Assembly: GCF_047663525.1 (NCBI RefSeq)
Contig: NC_092621.1
Span: forward strand, 76,684,501-76,748,500
Direction of reading: 5' to 3'
Length of the DNA stretch: 64,000 bases
Source: Anas platyrhynchos
Taxonomy: Eukaryota > Chordata > Aves > Anseriformes > Anatidae
The notes under the pieces were generated by a model. It ran no database searches and had not been told where the DNA came from. It saw only the letters and a program-made list of their open reading frames with translations. Below, piece by piece: positions 29,747 through 43,015 of this stretch (the stretch's first letter is position 1; each line of letters starts with the position of its first letter). Position numbers and translations under genes: made by a program.

Positions 29747-30137
29747 CCTATGAGGAAAGGCAGAGAGACCTAGGTCTGTTCAGCCTGGAGAAAAGAAGAC
29801 TGAGAGGGGATCTCATCAATGCGTAGAAATAGCTGAGGTGTGGGAGACAGAGGGATTTGGCCAACCTCTTTTCAGTGGTTTGTGGAGACAGGACAAGGAG
29901 TAATGGCCACAAGATAGAGCACAGGAAGTTCCGCACCAACATGCCAAAGAACCTCTTCACGGGGAGGGTGACGGAGCACTGGGACAGGCTGCCCAGGGAG
30001 GTTGTGGAGTCTCCTTCTCTGGAGATATTCGAGGCCCGTCTGGACGCCTACCTGGGCAGCCTGCTTTGGTGGAAGGGTTGGACCCGATGATCTTTCGAGG
30101 TCCCTTCCAACCCCTCCAGTTCTGTGATTCTGTGACT
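29747..30137 (+). mobile_element. CR1 LINE 3' end, unit 1
   Basis: Mirror of the left CR1, with the diagnostic 3' tail at about 30119-30137. Confidence 0.93.
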
Positions 30138-30558
30138 CAGCTAATCCAATTTTTAAGTTAATACAGGTACCAAAAGTACTCTGGTGCCTAGTGAAATCCT
30201 GGAGCACATCTACCCCAAATTCAAAACTGACCATGTGTGATTTACCATGTTGGACTTGAAAGATGCCTTCTTTTGTCAAAAAGTATTTGCCTTTGTGTGA
30301 GAAAATCCATAAAATGGCAGAAAGATTCAGTTGTCTTGGACAGGGTTACCTCAAGGGCTTAAAATAGCCTGACGATGTTTGGTAATCAGCTAGCAAAGGA
30401 GCTTGAGGCTTGGAGCTCACTCCCAGGCAAAGGCACAGTATGTAGATGACCTAATAGCCACAACTATGCAAGAGGAATATATATATTCAGTGGACTATAA
30501 ACTTGTTGATTTTTGGGGGGATTAAGTGGGGACAGCGTATCTCAAGAAAAGGCCCAAT
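30138..30558 (+). mobile_element. ERV reverse-transcriptase remnant, unit 1
   Basis: Mirror copy of 12456-12876, broken in the same way. The YVDD-coding stretch lies near 30436-30450. Confidence 0.8.
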
Positions 30559-30638
30559 TCGATCAATATTGAAGTGGATGTCTGAGGCAATCTGCTCAAA
30601 GTCCAGCGGAGCAAATAGTGCCTCGGCTAAAAAACCAC
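30558..30638 (-). pseudogene. Decayed HU-domain exon, unit 1
   Basis: Mirror of 12376-12456, with the same junction to the reverse-transcriptase remnant. Confidence 0.73.
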
Positions 30639-31037
30639 CTTTTCTTTTTTTGCACATTGAACCTGGAAAAGCAGAGTACTTCTAGTGAAGGTCTAAAGTG
30701 CTGAGAGGGCATGTGGAGAAAACCCCAAAGGAATCCCCAAAGCAGGAGAATGGGTCTGTGGGCCCACAAATGGTAGAACGGATGGCAAGGAAGGTGTCCC
30801 AGAGACAGAAGCCTGCTTGTCATTCCCGGCCATTGTTGCAAAGCAGCAAGTCCCTGGTGGCAGATAGTCCTCGTCAACACTGTGAGAAGCCCTCTGCCGC
30901 AGGGCCTGAGGCCCCCCTGCACGGGCTGCCCTCCACCGGGAGAGGTGGCTCGCAACCATGGGAGCAGTACCGGGAGTTGCAGGGCTTCTCCTCTCCTCCT
31001 TTGTGCAAAAAAAAAGGCCATGCAGGGAGCAGTGTGG

Positions 31038-34000
31038 TCAGTCCAGCTGGCAGCCCGCACCAGCACTCTTTATTTGGCCACTGACAGGCATCATCCTCTC
31101 CTTCAGCTTCTCATCGTATTCTTTTCTCATGTGGAAGGAAGGACGTCGGTCACACATCTGCAAGGAGTTGATGGGGTTCTGCAAAACCAGAAGAGAGTCT
31201 CCTAAAGAACTGCTGCAAGGAGCTGAGGCTGCCCCTCCCAGTGCACTGCTGCAGGAACTCCCTCTGAGCAGCTGTGGGCTACCCTCTCCAATGGGGTCTC
31301 TTTCCAACAGCCAGCACTTTCAAGGCTGCAGCCCTTGCTCCCTGAGCCCAGGGCAGGGCCTGCCTTTTCTGCTTGCATGTGTGCTTCTGTGAAGGCAGGT
31401 GCCTCGCACAGCCTCACTTTAGTCTTCAGAGTGCAGGTCCAGCGGGCACTCATCCCTCGCAGGGAGGTACAGTCCCTCGGCAGACCCGTGCCCATGCCCA
31501 GCTCGCTGCTGGCTTTGCCCTTTGCTCACTGCAACAGCTCCTCCTGCATGGTAACGTGCAGGGGAGCGGGCAGACAGCAGGCAGCTGCCTGGCCAGGTGG
31601 GGACTGCAGTGCTGCCGTGCCGGAGACCTGCACTGCTCCCCTCCCTCCCAAGGAGAGAGCGAAGTGCCTGCTTGCGTTTTTTTTTTCCTCGGGGCTCGGA
31701 ATCCATGTCATACCTTTCTTCGTTCAAAGAGCAGCTTCTGCGTCTTGGAATCATATTCTTTCCACGCTTCAGCTTGTCGTGTTTTGAGCCTGTGGGCCAT
31801 CAGCGCTTGTTCCCGTTTTTCCTCTGTTAGAACACGCATATAGTGCACTCCCTGCAGGTAAGGAAAACACAATCGCATGCAGCATTAGTCTCCGGAGCTT
31901 GGGCACAGGCAGGAGCACAGCGACAGGTGGGCAGCCAGAGCTGCTGCTTCTGCCCTGCTCTGGAATCTCCAAGGGGAAACGGGGCTGGGAAATGCCTATG
32001 GCGTACCGATGTTGCTGTTTTCTGAGCAGCAAAAGACAGGTGCTCACGGGGTTTAGTCTGTGGGTAAGCTGGAGGTTTTGGCTTCTTCAGCTCCTCCTCA
32101 GACCTCCCAGGAATTGGTGGCAGGAATCTAGAAAGACACAGCAGGCTTAGTTTATGGGAGTACACTTGGAGGCACTTACTCAGAGCTGGGCTCGCAGCTC
32201 ACAACTTAGCTCCAGCACCACGAGGTGTTTCTGCAGGAGGAAGACCACGACCACACCAGGACAACAGCTGTCCCTTTGGTGTTTCCAGTGCCTTTTGGCA
32301 TGAGCACGTTCAGTGCAGCCCAGGGAAACATCTCACTGGCACAAAAGCATCTGACTTCCTCCACTTGTGTGGGGAAGAAGGGACAGAATTGCCCCAAGGC
32401 CTCACTCGGGCCCCTAGCTGTGGGATGTGTTGTTACAACCCGTGCAGACGCACACCATCAGACACGGCCCCCTTGGCCCTTTGCACCCACAGCCTTCCCC
32501 TCGGGACCTGTGTCATGCCTCAGTGATGGGGTGCAGAGAGGTCCCTGGGTTGGCATCACACCCAGCTCCTTCCCGTGTCATGAGGAAGGGGAAGACGACA
32601 AGCCGTGGAACCCCAGAACACGGCTCAGGGGCTCAGGGCCTCCAGGGCTGTTTCCAGGTCTCAGCTGGACCAGTGCACACTTACTCTGTCTGTGTTGCCT
32701 TCGTTGGCTTTGTCTCTTCCTTCGAGGCATCTGGTGCCTTCTTACTTGCAGGGCTTTGGCCTTTGACATTCTCTTTCATCCTGTCCTTCACCTTCTTGTC
32801 ATACTCCCTTCTTACAATGCTCGAAGGACGTTGGTCACCCTCCAGGAGGTGGTAGACAGGGTTCTGCAAAACCAGAAGAGAGTCTCCTAAAGACCTGCTG
32901 CAAGGAGCTGAGGCTGACCCTCCCAGTGTAGTCCTGCAGGAAATGGCTCTGAGCAGCTGCGGGCTACCCTCTCCAATGGGGTCTCTTTCCAACAGACAGT
33001 GCTTTCAAGGCTGCAGCCCTTGCTCCCTAAGCCCAGGGCAGGGCCTGTTCTTTCTTCTTGCGTGTGTGCTTCTGCTGAGGCAGGTGCCTTGCACAGGCTC
33101 ACTTTAGTCTTCAGGGCACAAATACTACGGACACTGCTCCCTTGCAGGGAGGTACGGTCCCTCAGCAGACCGGTGCCCATGCCCCGCTCGCTGCTGGCTT
33201 TGCCCTTTGCTTCTTGCAACAGCTCCTCCCGCACGGCAACGTGCAGGGGAGCGCGCAGACAGCAGGCACCTGCCTGGCCAGGTGGGGACTGCAACGCTGC
33301 CGTGCCAGAGACCTGCACTGCTCCCCTCCCTCCCAAGGAGTGGGGGAATTGCCTTCTTGGGGCTTTTCTTTCCTGGGGGCTCTGAATGCGTGACATACCT
33401 GTTTTCGCTCTCTGCTCCTACTCCGTAGGATTGCATCATATTCCCCACCGATTTCATCTTCAAGCTCTGTGCGCTTGTGGGCCATGAGTATTCTGTACCG
33501 TCTTTCTTCCATCTGAGCACGCACAGAGCGCCACCTCTGCAGGCAAGGGAAACACAACCGCATGAAGCATTAGTCTCCCGGGGCTGGGCACAGGCAGGAG
33601 CACAGGGACGGTGGGCCGCCACATCTGCTGCTTCTGCCCTGCTCTGGAGTCTCCAAGGGGAAACCTGGTTTGGAAATGCCTATGGCGTACCGATGTTGGA
33701 GGGTCCTGAGGATTATCCTGGCACTCAGGGGTCTTAGGCTTTGGATGAGCTGGAGGGGTTGGTTTCTTCAGCTCCTCCTCAGACCTCCCAGGAATTGGTG
33801 GCAGGAATCTGAAAAGACACAGCAGGCTTAGCTTATGGGACTACACTTGGAGGCACTTACTCAGAGCTGGGCTCGCAGCTCACAACTTAGCTCCAGCACC
33901 ACAAGGTGCTTCTGCAGGAGGAAGACCACGACCACACCAGGACAACAGCTGTCCCTTTGGTGTTTCCAGTGCCTTTTGGCATGAGCACATTCAGTGCAGC

Positions 34001-37000
34001 CAAGGGAAACATCTCACTGGCACAAAACCATCTGACTTCCTCCACTTGTGTGGGGAAGAAGGGACAGAAATGTCCCAAGGCCTCACTCAGGCCCCTAGCT
34101 GTGGGATGTGTTGCTATGTCCCACGCAGACGCACACCATCAGACACGGCCCCCTTGGCCCTTTGCAGCCACAGCCTTCCCCTCAGGACCTGGGTCGTGGA
34201 AAGGCCTGGGGATGCCCAGAGGCCCCTGGGCGTGGCATCGCACCCATCTCCTTCCAGTGTCAAGAGGAAGGGGAGGACTTCAAGCCCAGGAAACCTCAGA
34301 ACATGGTGCAGGGGCTCAGGGCCTCCAGGGCTGTTCCCAAGCCTCAGCTGGACCGGTGCACACTTACTCTGACTGTGCTCTCCTCAGGGGCTGTGGCTCT
34401 TCCTGCCTCCCCTCTGGTGCCTTCAGGCTCGCACCGCTCTGGCCTTTGTCATTCTGATTCATCCTCTCCTTCAGCTTCTCATTGTACTCCATTCTCAGTT
34501 GGAATGAAGGACGTTGGTCATGCTCCATCGGCTGGTGAAAGTTTTTCTGCAAAACCAGAAGAGAGTCTCCTAGAGAACTGCAGGAAGCAGCCGAGGCTGC
34601 CTCTCCCAGTGCACTGCTGCAGGAACTGGCTGTGAGCAGCTGCGGGCTACCCTCTCCAATGGGGTCTCTTTCCAACAGCCAGCACTTTCAAGGCTGCAGC
34701 CCTTGCTCCCTGAGCCCAGGGCAGGGCCTGCTTTTTCTGCTTGCGTGTGTGCTTCTGCTGAGGCAGGTGCCTCGCACAGGCTCACTTTAGCCTTCAGGGT
34801 GCAGGTCCAGCAGGCACTCATCCCTCGCAGGGAGGTACAGACCCTTGGCAGACCCGTGCCCACGCCCAGCTCTCTGCTGGCTCTGCCCTTTGCTTCTTGC
34901 AACAGCTCCTCCCGCATGGCAACGTGCAGGGGAGCACGCAGACAGCAGGCAGCTGCCTGGCCAGGTGGGGACTGCAACGCTGCCGTGCCGGTGACCTGCA
35001 CTGCTCCCCTGCCTCCCAAGGAGCAGGGGAAATGCCTGCTGGGACATTTTCTTCCTGGGGGCTCTGAACGCATGTCATACCTGCTTGTGCTCCATCATCA
35101 GCTTTTGAAGCGTGGAATCATATTGGTTCCATGTTTCAGCCTCAAGATTTTTCATCTTATGGGCCTTCAGTATGCGGAGCCTTCTTTCTTCTATCTTAGC
35201 GCGTACAGAGCGCGCTCCCTGCAGGCAAGGGAAACACATCCGCACGCAGCGTTAGTTTCCTGGGGCTGGGCACAGGCAGGAGCACAGGGACGGTGGGCAG
35301 CCACATCTGCTGCTTCTGTCCTGCTCTGGAATCTCCAAGGGGAAGCGGGGCTGGGAAATGCCTATGGCGTACCGGTGTTGAAGTGTCCTGAGCAAAAGCC
35401 CCGTGCTCAGGTGTCCTAGGCTTTGCATGAGCTGGAGGTGTTGGCTTCTTCAGCTCCTCCTCAGATTCCTCATAAATTGGTGGCAGGAATCTAGAAAGAC
35501 ACAGCAGGCTTAGCATATGGGACTACACTTGGAGGCACTTACTCAGAGCTGGGCTCGCAGCTCACACCTTATCTCCAGCACCACAAGGTGCTTCTGGAGG
35601 AGGAAGACCACGACCACACCAGGACAACAGCTGTCCCTTTGGTGTTTCCAGTGCCTTTTGGCATGAGCACGTTCAGTGCAGCCCAGGGAAACATCTCACT
35701 GGCACAAAAGCATCTGACTTCCTCCACTTGTGTGGGGAAGAAGGGACAGAAATGTCCCAAGGCCTCACTCAGGCCCCTAGCTGTGGGGTGTGTTGTTACA
35801 ACCCAAGCAGACGCACACCATCAGACACAGCTGCCTTGGCCCTTTGCACCCACAGCCTTCCCCTTGGGACCTGTGTCATGCCTCGGTTGTGGGGTTCAGA
35901 GAGATCCCTGGGTTGCCATCGCACCCAGCTCCTTCCCATGTCACGAGGAAGGGGAAGACGACAAGCCGTGGAACCCCAGAACACGGGTCATGGCCTCCAG
36001 GGCTGTTTCCGGGTCTCAGCTGGACCGGTGCACACTTACTTTTTCTGTGCTGTCCTCGGTTGCTGTGGCACTTGCTGCCACCCCTTTGGTGCCTTCAGGC
36101 TCGTAGGCATTTGGCCTTTCAACTTGTCCTTTATTCTCCGCTTCAGCATCTGATCATACTCCTTTCTCACGATGTGGGTAGGAACTCGTGTGCACTTGAG
36201 TATTTGGCAGAAATATTTCTGCAAAACCAGAAGAGAGTCTCCTAGAGAACTGCTGCAAGCAGCTGAGGCTGCTACTCCCAGTGCGCTCCTGCAGGAAATG
36301 GCTCTGAGCAGCAGCAGGCCACCCTCTCCAAAGGGGTCTCCTTCCAACAGACGGTGCTTTCAAGGCTGCAGCCCTTGCTCCCTGAGCCCAGGGCAGGGCC
36401 TGCCTTTTCTGCTTGCATGTGTGCTTCTGTGAAGGCAGGTGCCTCGCACAGGCTCACTTTAGTCTTCAGGGTGCAGGTACAGCGGGCACACATCCCTCGC
36501 AGGGAGGTACAGACCCTTGGCAGATTCGTGCCCATGCCCAGCTCTCTGCTGGCTCTGCCCTTTGCTAACTGCAACAGCTCCTCCCGCATGGCAACGTGCA
36601 GGGGAGCGCGCAGACAGCAGGCACCTGCCTGGCCAGGTGGGGACTGCAACGCTGCCGTGCCGGAGACCTGCACTGCTCCCCTCCCTCCCAAGGAGCAGGG
36701 CAAAAGCCTGCTGGGGGCATTTTTTCCTAGGCTCTCTGAAAACATGCCATGCTCCTTGCTCCTACTCCATATGCATACACAGCATAGGTCCCACATTTCA
36801 GCTTCAATCTTTCTGAGCCTGTGGACCATCAGTATTCATGCCCGTCTTCTATCTGAGCGCGCACAGAGCGCACTCCCTGCAGGCAAGGGAAACACATCCG
36901 CACGCAGCGTTAGTCTCCTGGGGCTGGGCACAGGCAGGAGCATGGGGACAGTGGGCAGCAACAGCTGCTGCTTCTGCCTTGCTCTGGAACCCCCAAAGTG

Positions 37001-37142
37001 AAACGGGACTGACAAATGCCTATGGCGTACCATTGGTGGAGTGTCCTTATAACAAGCCGGGATTATGGATGACCGTTGATAAGCTGAAGGTGTTGGTTTC
37101 TTCAGCTCCTCCTCAGACCTCTCATGAATTGGTGGCAGGAAT
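31038..37142 (-). repeat. Four exon-triplet modules of gene R1
   Basis: Module 1 is 35491-37142, module 2 is 33809-35490, module 3 is 32128-33808 and module 4 is 31038-32127, on the minus strand. Boundaries mirror those in L, with the same module number and order. Confidence 0.9.
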
Positions 37143-40006
37143 CTAGTAAGACACAGCAAGTTTAGCTTATGGGAGGCAGTTTCTAAAGGGCGGGCTCGCA
37201 GCTCACATCTTAGCTCCAGCAGCAAGAGCACAGCGAGTCCCCTAACTCCGCCACAACACTTCTCCAGCAGGCTCACCTGGCTTGTTCACGCTGCTTGTCT
37301 GCCTCCTCCTTTCTTTTCTTCTCTGCCCTCTTGGCTTGAGAAACCCTCCTCCGAGCCATCACCACCGGGTCCAGCACACTCACTGCAAGAGAACAGCACG
37401 ATGTCACCTCTGTGTCTGTGCAGGGGAGCGGCAGCAGCAGCAGAGCTGCTCAGCCATGTCCACCCACACTCATTGCCACCGCTGGGAGCCACCACTCCTG
37501 GGGCATTTTATCCCACACAGCTGCCTTCTCTCGCATCCCCCACACATCAACATTGGCTCTCCTGCCCTGCGAGGACAAAAGGAGAACATGCAACCCCCTG
37601 CCAGGAGCCCACTGGGACATTACATTTTCGGCCACCCATGCCCCAAGGCTGCGGATCCCTTCTGGGCTTGATGCAAACTGCTTTGCGTCGTGGGTCCCGA
37701 AGTATAAGCCTGGAAACAGGAAGACAGCAGTTGTCAAATAAGGCACTATGTTCCCTTGGTGCCCCACACTAAGAAGCTGCTGGCAGGGCTCTTTGGGAGC
37801 TACTGCCGAGCCTCTGGAGGACACAATGGCCTGTGCGAGCTGAGGGGCCCCACAGCCTCCAGCAGCTTCTTCCCATGCTTCTTATGCCTTACTGCCAGAG
37901 CCAACACAAGTCCTCCTCGCTGTCCCCTCACACCCTCCCACCGCTCTCAGGGACCCTCAACTGCAGACTGGCCGCTTCATCTGCACTGCCCAGAAGTGCT
38001 GACTGAGCAGGGGGTCAACCTGGAAGGCCTCCCAGGAACGAGCTGGTCCTGCCTCGCTCTGGCAGGAGAGAAGCATCAAGAAGACGCTGCACCCAAAGCA
38101 CGAGCTGGGCACCCGCTCCCCTGGCCAGCCAGATGTTGCAGAAGAGATGGCACTCACGTTGGTAGTGTGAGGAACGTATTTCCACTGATGCGAGTATATC
38201 TGTTTTTGCCGTTGAAGGCAAGCATATCCATCATCTTGGAGTTCTGCAATAGGACAGACACACGTCAGCAGAAGCCAAGGATATGTGCTCCTTGCTCCCA
38301 AAGGTAGCAAATGTTCCCACTGCTCAGGAACACGGCTACCTCTCCAAAATCCTCGCCCCACTTTGTCCTTTGGTGTCATTAGCCCCTCACACAAACAGGC
38401 CAAGGTGCTACCAACAGTTTGTGTAGCTCCTCCAGCCTGTCTCACGCAATGGTGAGGCAGGCAAGGAGAAAGCAGTTTGAGAGAGCTTTGACAGCATTGC
38501 CAGAGCTGCAAGCTGCCCTGGAGACATGATCCGCTCACCGTGAGAAGAGCTTCACGCATATTGCGTGTGTCATCCACGTCCAGCAGGAAATCAGTGTAAT
38601 AGTTCATGGTGACCACTCTTCTTCGCACAGTAAGAATGCCAATGCCCTTGAAGAAGAATTCCACATCCTGGTTGTCCAAGAGGCCACCAGCGTAGAGAAG
38701 CAGGGTCTCGTGGATGCACTGCTCTACTATTTGTGGTCGGAAGTAGATGTGTGCGGCAATTTTCTCAATGTCCAGCGGATCAATGAATGTCTCGACTAGA
38801 AAACAACCATGAAGGAACAATGTCAGTCCTCACTCAGTTCAGCAAACTCACAGACGAAGTGTGTGCAGCGCCCAGCCCTCGCGCAATGCTGTGCCACGGG
38901 GAAGGTCCTTGCCAGCTTTGGCCACATCTCCAGAGCAGAGCAGATGGGGAACAGAAGGCCAAGGGAAGCTTTGCCACGTGCTACGAGCATCCTGCTAGAG
39001 GGTGGGATGAGCTGCAGAGACGGGGCTGACTCCCAGGGCAGGGGCATGTTCTGGGATGCTGTATGTGCACCCACACTCAGCCTCTCCATGGTGCAAGAGA
39101 CTTTGCTCTGCCGTGGCACAGGCACGACTGCATGGAGCAAAAGGCAAGGGCTGCAGAGGGAAAGCAAAGCAAAAATCTTCTTACTAGGAATTCTGCTCTC
39201 AGCACACTTGAGCTTGTAAAATATCTTCATGAACCTGCAGGGCTTGAATATGGGTTTCCGGACAACCATAGCCTTGCCATCCGCACCAGTGGTCTTCGCT
39301 GACACAACGGCAAATGTCCCGATTCCAATATTCACCGCCTGAAAACGCAAGCAAGAAGAGGGACCAATGGCAGTGCTGGGCAGAGCTGGAAGGGTGCTGG
39401 GTGACTTGCTGGCCCTGAAGATGGTGCTGTGTGGCCCAGGTCCAAAGGGGCAAGATGGGCCAGGGGCAGGATGTAAGGCTCACCTTCTTCTGCAACAGCT
39501 GCCTTCTGATATATCTGCACGTACTATTCCACACTTGGGCGATTTCTGGAAAGCGAAAGACAGATGCCAAGATGCTGTGAGTTGGCAATGCCCATGAAGT
39601 CTGAACCCCCATCGCCACAGAGGTGACAGTGGTGTGCGATCAAGCTCTGCCTTGCCCTCAACCAGCACTCGCACTGCTGGGGCAAGCTGCTGCACAGCTC
39701 CTGAACCTTGCCCAGCTTGCAAGAAGCCCACACTGTGCCCAGGACAGGCCTGGGGAGGGAGGGGAGGCGTTAGATGCACTTTGGGAAGCACATTGGATGC
39801 ACTCAGGGCTCTCCTTGCAGATGCCAGGACCCTTCAGAAGACCTTCCCCCGGCAGCCCCAGCCCCAAGCTTTCCACAGCTCACGTCCGTCTTTGCGACAA
39901 CAGCGCTCCCACAAGGGCCCCCCAGGGCCTTACCTTTCCTGGTGAGCTCCTTAATTAATGAAAGGTCCTCAGGCTTCAAGGGGTTGAACAGCACGTAGTG
40001 CCTCAT
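31038..40006 (-). CDS. CCDC81-like: CCDC81-like protein, gene copy R1
   Basis: Mirror copy of L on the minus strand. Exons in transcript order: 39934-40006, 39484-39545, 39185-39338, 38539-38795, 38158-38243, 37624-37709, 37277-37382, A1 37031-37142, C1 36040-36218, A2 35373-35490, B2 35081-35218, C2 34368-34546, A3 33691-33808, B3 33399-33536, C3 32685-32863, A4 32007-32127, B4 31714-31851, C4 31038-31178. All exons remain open and the splice sites checked are kept. Visible changes from L are mild: N->K in C1, a synonymous Tyr in exon 2, and several intronic substitutions. The intron between B2 and C2 carries a short patch near 34809-34822 that resembles module 4. With L it forms a convergent pair whose 3' ends face the ERV centre. 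Confidence 0.85.
36746..36876 (-). pseudogene. Broken exon B of module 1 (gene R1)
   Basis: Same 4-nt deletion, same TGA and same altered donor as in L. Confidence 0.78.
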
Positions 40007-40237
40007 CTTTACCCTAGCCTTACAGAAGCTGGTAAAGACGTGCTTTTCGTGCTACAAAACTCCCTTGGCTCCTCCTCCTTTTCCTCAACACTTCCCAACC
40101 AGCGTTCTCTACCACAGGCTCCCCTCGCCTTCTGCTGCTGGCAGAGCAGCTCCTGTGGAGCAGAATAGCGCTGGCGAGAGCAGCTCCAACACTTCCCAGG
40201 CCTTGCTGGGGAGTGTGGCCAGGCACGGCAGGGCCGG

Positions 40238-40245
40238 TATTTATA
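40238..40245 (-). promoter_or_regulatory. TATA box of gene R1
   Basis: The mirror of the L element (reads tatttata on the plus strand), the same distance upstream of the R1 start codon. The flanking promoter sequence is almost identical in the three copies, so cis-regulation is expected to be shared. Confidence 0.63.
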
Positions 40246-40781
40246 GCCGAGCCCCACGACATCATCGAACGTGTCACAAAGGGTCGGCACCTCACAGGCC
40301 ACCCACATCTTGCCTCAGCATGGGCAGGGGTGCAGAGTGAGGCCCCTGACGGGGCGGTGCAGACACCTCTGCCTCCATCTCTCACCTCAGCTTGTTACCA
40401 TATGCTCCTGTTACTCCGTTTTCTTTGATATACTGCCTCCACCTTTCCAGCACCCCCACGTCCATTGCAATTACAGGTGTGAGGAGGACACATTTTGGAC
40501 TTCACTCCCTTGTGTGAGTGAGGCTGGTTTGAGCTCAGGCTGAATATAGGTATCACTGCAGTACCTGTAGAGAATTTGTTCAGCTCACTGCTCAAAACAA
40601 GACCCCAGCCTGGTTTTGCCAGGCTCTGCGCAAACCGTGTCCTAACAAGCTGGAGGCTGCAGTAAGGCTCCTTGCCAGTCAGGCCCAGCTTAGTTGCATA
40701 TGCTCCTTCAAAGTGTTCTTCCAGAGCATGGCTGTTTTCTTCAGGCTGCTTTTGATGTTCAGGTGAATTCTTTGCTTTCAA

Positions 40782-40944
40782 AATCAAGAGAATCACGGAA
40801 CCATAGATCAGAGAGGAATCATGGATCCTCTCAAGCAGGGCCACCTACAGCAGGTTGCCGAGGAGCATGCACAGGCTGCTGTTGAGGATCTCTGTTGGGG
40901 GAGACTCCACAGCCTCTCTGGGCACCCTGTGCCAGTTCTCTGTC
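40782..40944 (-). mobile_element. Old CR1 3' end fragment, unit 1
   Basis: Mirror of 2070-2232. Confidence 0.7.
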
Positions 40945-42280
40945 ACAGGTGTCCCTTACGCCCGAGTGTGGATGTTTTATTTTGTTTATTAATTTATTTA
41001 TTAATTTCTGAGAGAAACACTTGACTGTCTCTGCCTGTGTGCAGGTTTCTGACTGGGGAGTGTGAGAAACAAAGATGATGTTGTTGCAGTAGAATACCAC
41101 TGAGTGTGGCTGCTTTATTGTTCGTTTGTTTGTTTGCTCTGTTGTTGTTTCTTTTTTTTTTTTTTTTCTTTTAATTATTTTTATTCTATTTGTTTATTTA
41201 TTTCTTTATTTATTTTTCTGAGAGAGACACTGACCTCTCTCTGCCTGCGTGCAGGTTTCTTACTTGGGAGACAGCAAGCAAAGATGACAAGAGTTGTTCA
41301 TCTCCTTAATCTGCTGATCTTATCAGCAAGGGTTAGAGGGAAAATGAGATGGGAGGGGAGTCGGGACCTCGCTGTGACTGTTCCAAGGGAAGATGCAGGG
41401 TATATAATAAATAACGCTGTTTTTTATTTTGTGCTGTGCTGTTTTACTTTCTCTTCCCATTGAAATCTTACTTTTATGTCTCAAGGGATGAACAACCTTT
41501 TCCTTCTTTGATCCTACCGTATGCTGTGTTTGTTCTAGTTTGCCCTGTCCTTCACAACACCGGTCCCATCTTCTCTGAATTTCCCCTGACGTTGCACTTG
41601 TGTTTAGGCTGTTAGTTTTCAGGAGGACACATTTGGGACTTCGCTTCCTTCCGTGAGGCTGGGTTAAGCTCTGAATTACACACTTGTTGAATACTACTAG
41701 CAGTGTGGTAGCAGCAGAGCATTTGTGCAGCTCAGTACTCAACTCTCTTTCTGCAGGGCTGCACTTCAGCCATCAGTCCCCCTGTCTATATGCAATACCC
41801 TCTTCTTGTCTTCCAAGCCAGTCCTTTCATTAGATAATTTTAAGCAGTTTATCAAGCATGATTTCCTCCTGGTGAACCTGAGAAGGCTGGGGGTGCACAG
41901 GGAGGTGGGAGGGGACACGGCCAGGACAGCTGACCCCAACTGGCCAAAGGGATGTCCCATAGCATGTGGTGTCATGTGGGACAATAACGCTGGGGGGGTT
42001 GGCAGGAGAGGTCACTGTTGCTCAGGGACCAGGTGGGCATCAGTTGGCTTGTGGTGACCAGCTGCATTGTGCATCACCTGCTTCTTTTATTTGTGTTATT
42101 GTTTTCTGATTTTTTCCCTTTCTTTATTCCTTTGTAAACTGTCCTGATCTAAACCCTTTTTTGTCACATTTTCTCCTCACTTTCCTTTGAGTAGGGGTAG
42201 GGTGAGAGACCGGTGTGGTAAAGCTGAGCTAGCCATCACTGTGAAAGCACCTCATGGCTAACACTGTTTTCTTTTGCTAA

Positions 42281-42806
42281 TCAGAATTTTCCCTGCTACT
42301 GCCTGTTTTTTGCTCCTGGACAGTTTGTTTGGCTATCTCATGTATTCCTACACACCCATAAAATTTTAGAAATTGATCACTCAATGCTGTTGTTCCCTAA
42401 TGCGTTTGTAGTAATAACTGTAGAAGTGCACGCCTAGCTTGTTCCTTTGGCAGTATTTCTCTTCCATCAGGCAGAATCCATTTTCCTTCTTTCAGTTCTG
42501 CCCCTCTTGTCTTTATAGTTTTTATTTGTGCTTCTGTATGCTTTTTCTCGTGCCCCTTTTTCATTATCCTATTCCTGTAGGGTTAGAACTACGTCATGCT
42601 TCCTAAGAGCTGCTTTCCTAGCTTCTTTACCTGCTAGGTTATTCCCTCTTATGTGGAAACCAGTTCCCCTTTTGATGTCCTCTGACATGTACTACGGCAA
42701 TTTCCCTAGGTCCTCTCAATGCGTGCAATATTTGAGTAACTACAGTTTGGTGAATTAGCCCTTTTCCTTGAGTGCCTATGAGTCCCTTTTCTTCCCCAAT
42801 TTTCCC
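42281..42806 (-). mobile_element. ERV RNase H/integrase remnant upstream of gene R1
   Basis: Mirror of 210-735. Confidence 0.78.
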
Positions 42807-42979
42807 AATTTAAATTTCTGGTATTGCAAAAAAAAACCACCTTTTCCTGTTGGCCAGTTGCTCCTATTACATTTACAGACTAATTAACACAGAGGAAGAA
42901 GCTCCCAGAACCAACAAAAAAATTCAAGCCTCTCTCTTCGTTTCCTAGTTTTATTTCAACTCATGGACCTGCTAGGGTA

Positions 42980-43015
42980 CCTCATCTTTACCCTAGCCTT
43001 ACAGAAGCCTTACAC
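42980..43015 (-). pseudogene. Truncated exon 1 copy, unit 1
   Basis: Mirror of 1-36, abutting the exon 6-like fragment at 43014. Confidence 0.73.

Larger units (their letters stand above)
22337..43015 (-). repeat. Right arm of the palindrome
   Basis: This is the inverted copy of 1-20677, carrying gene R1 on the minus strand and the same ERV blocks in reverse. Its part from 29619 onward is also the first unit of the 14,314 bp tandem array. The arm therefore belongs to two structures: an inverted repeat with the left and a direct repeat with the right. Examples of arm differences: left exon C1 codes N where R1 codes K (HIVR-N/K-EYD), and an exon 2 Tyr codon is TAC on the left and TAT here (synonymous). 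Confidence 0.96.

Noticed and set aside
1..43015. Palindrome as a certain assembly artefact
   Set aside because: The arms differ at scattered sites and by a 2 bp indel, and the spacer is unique with different joins on each side, which argues against simple read folding. Spanning reads would still be decisive.
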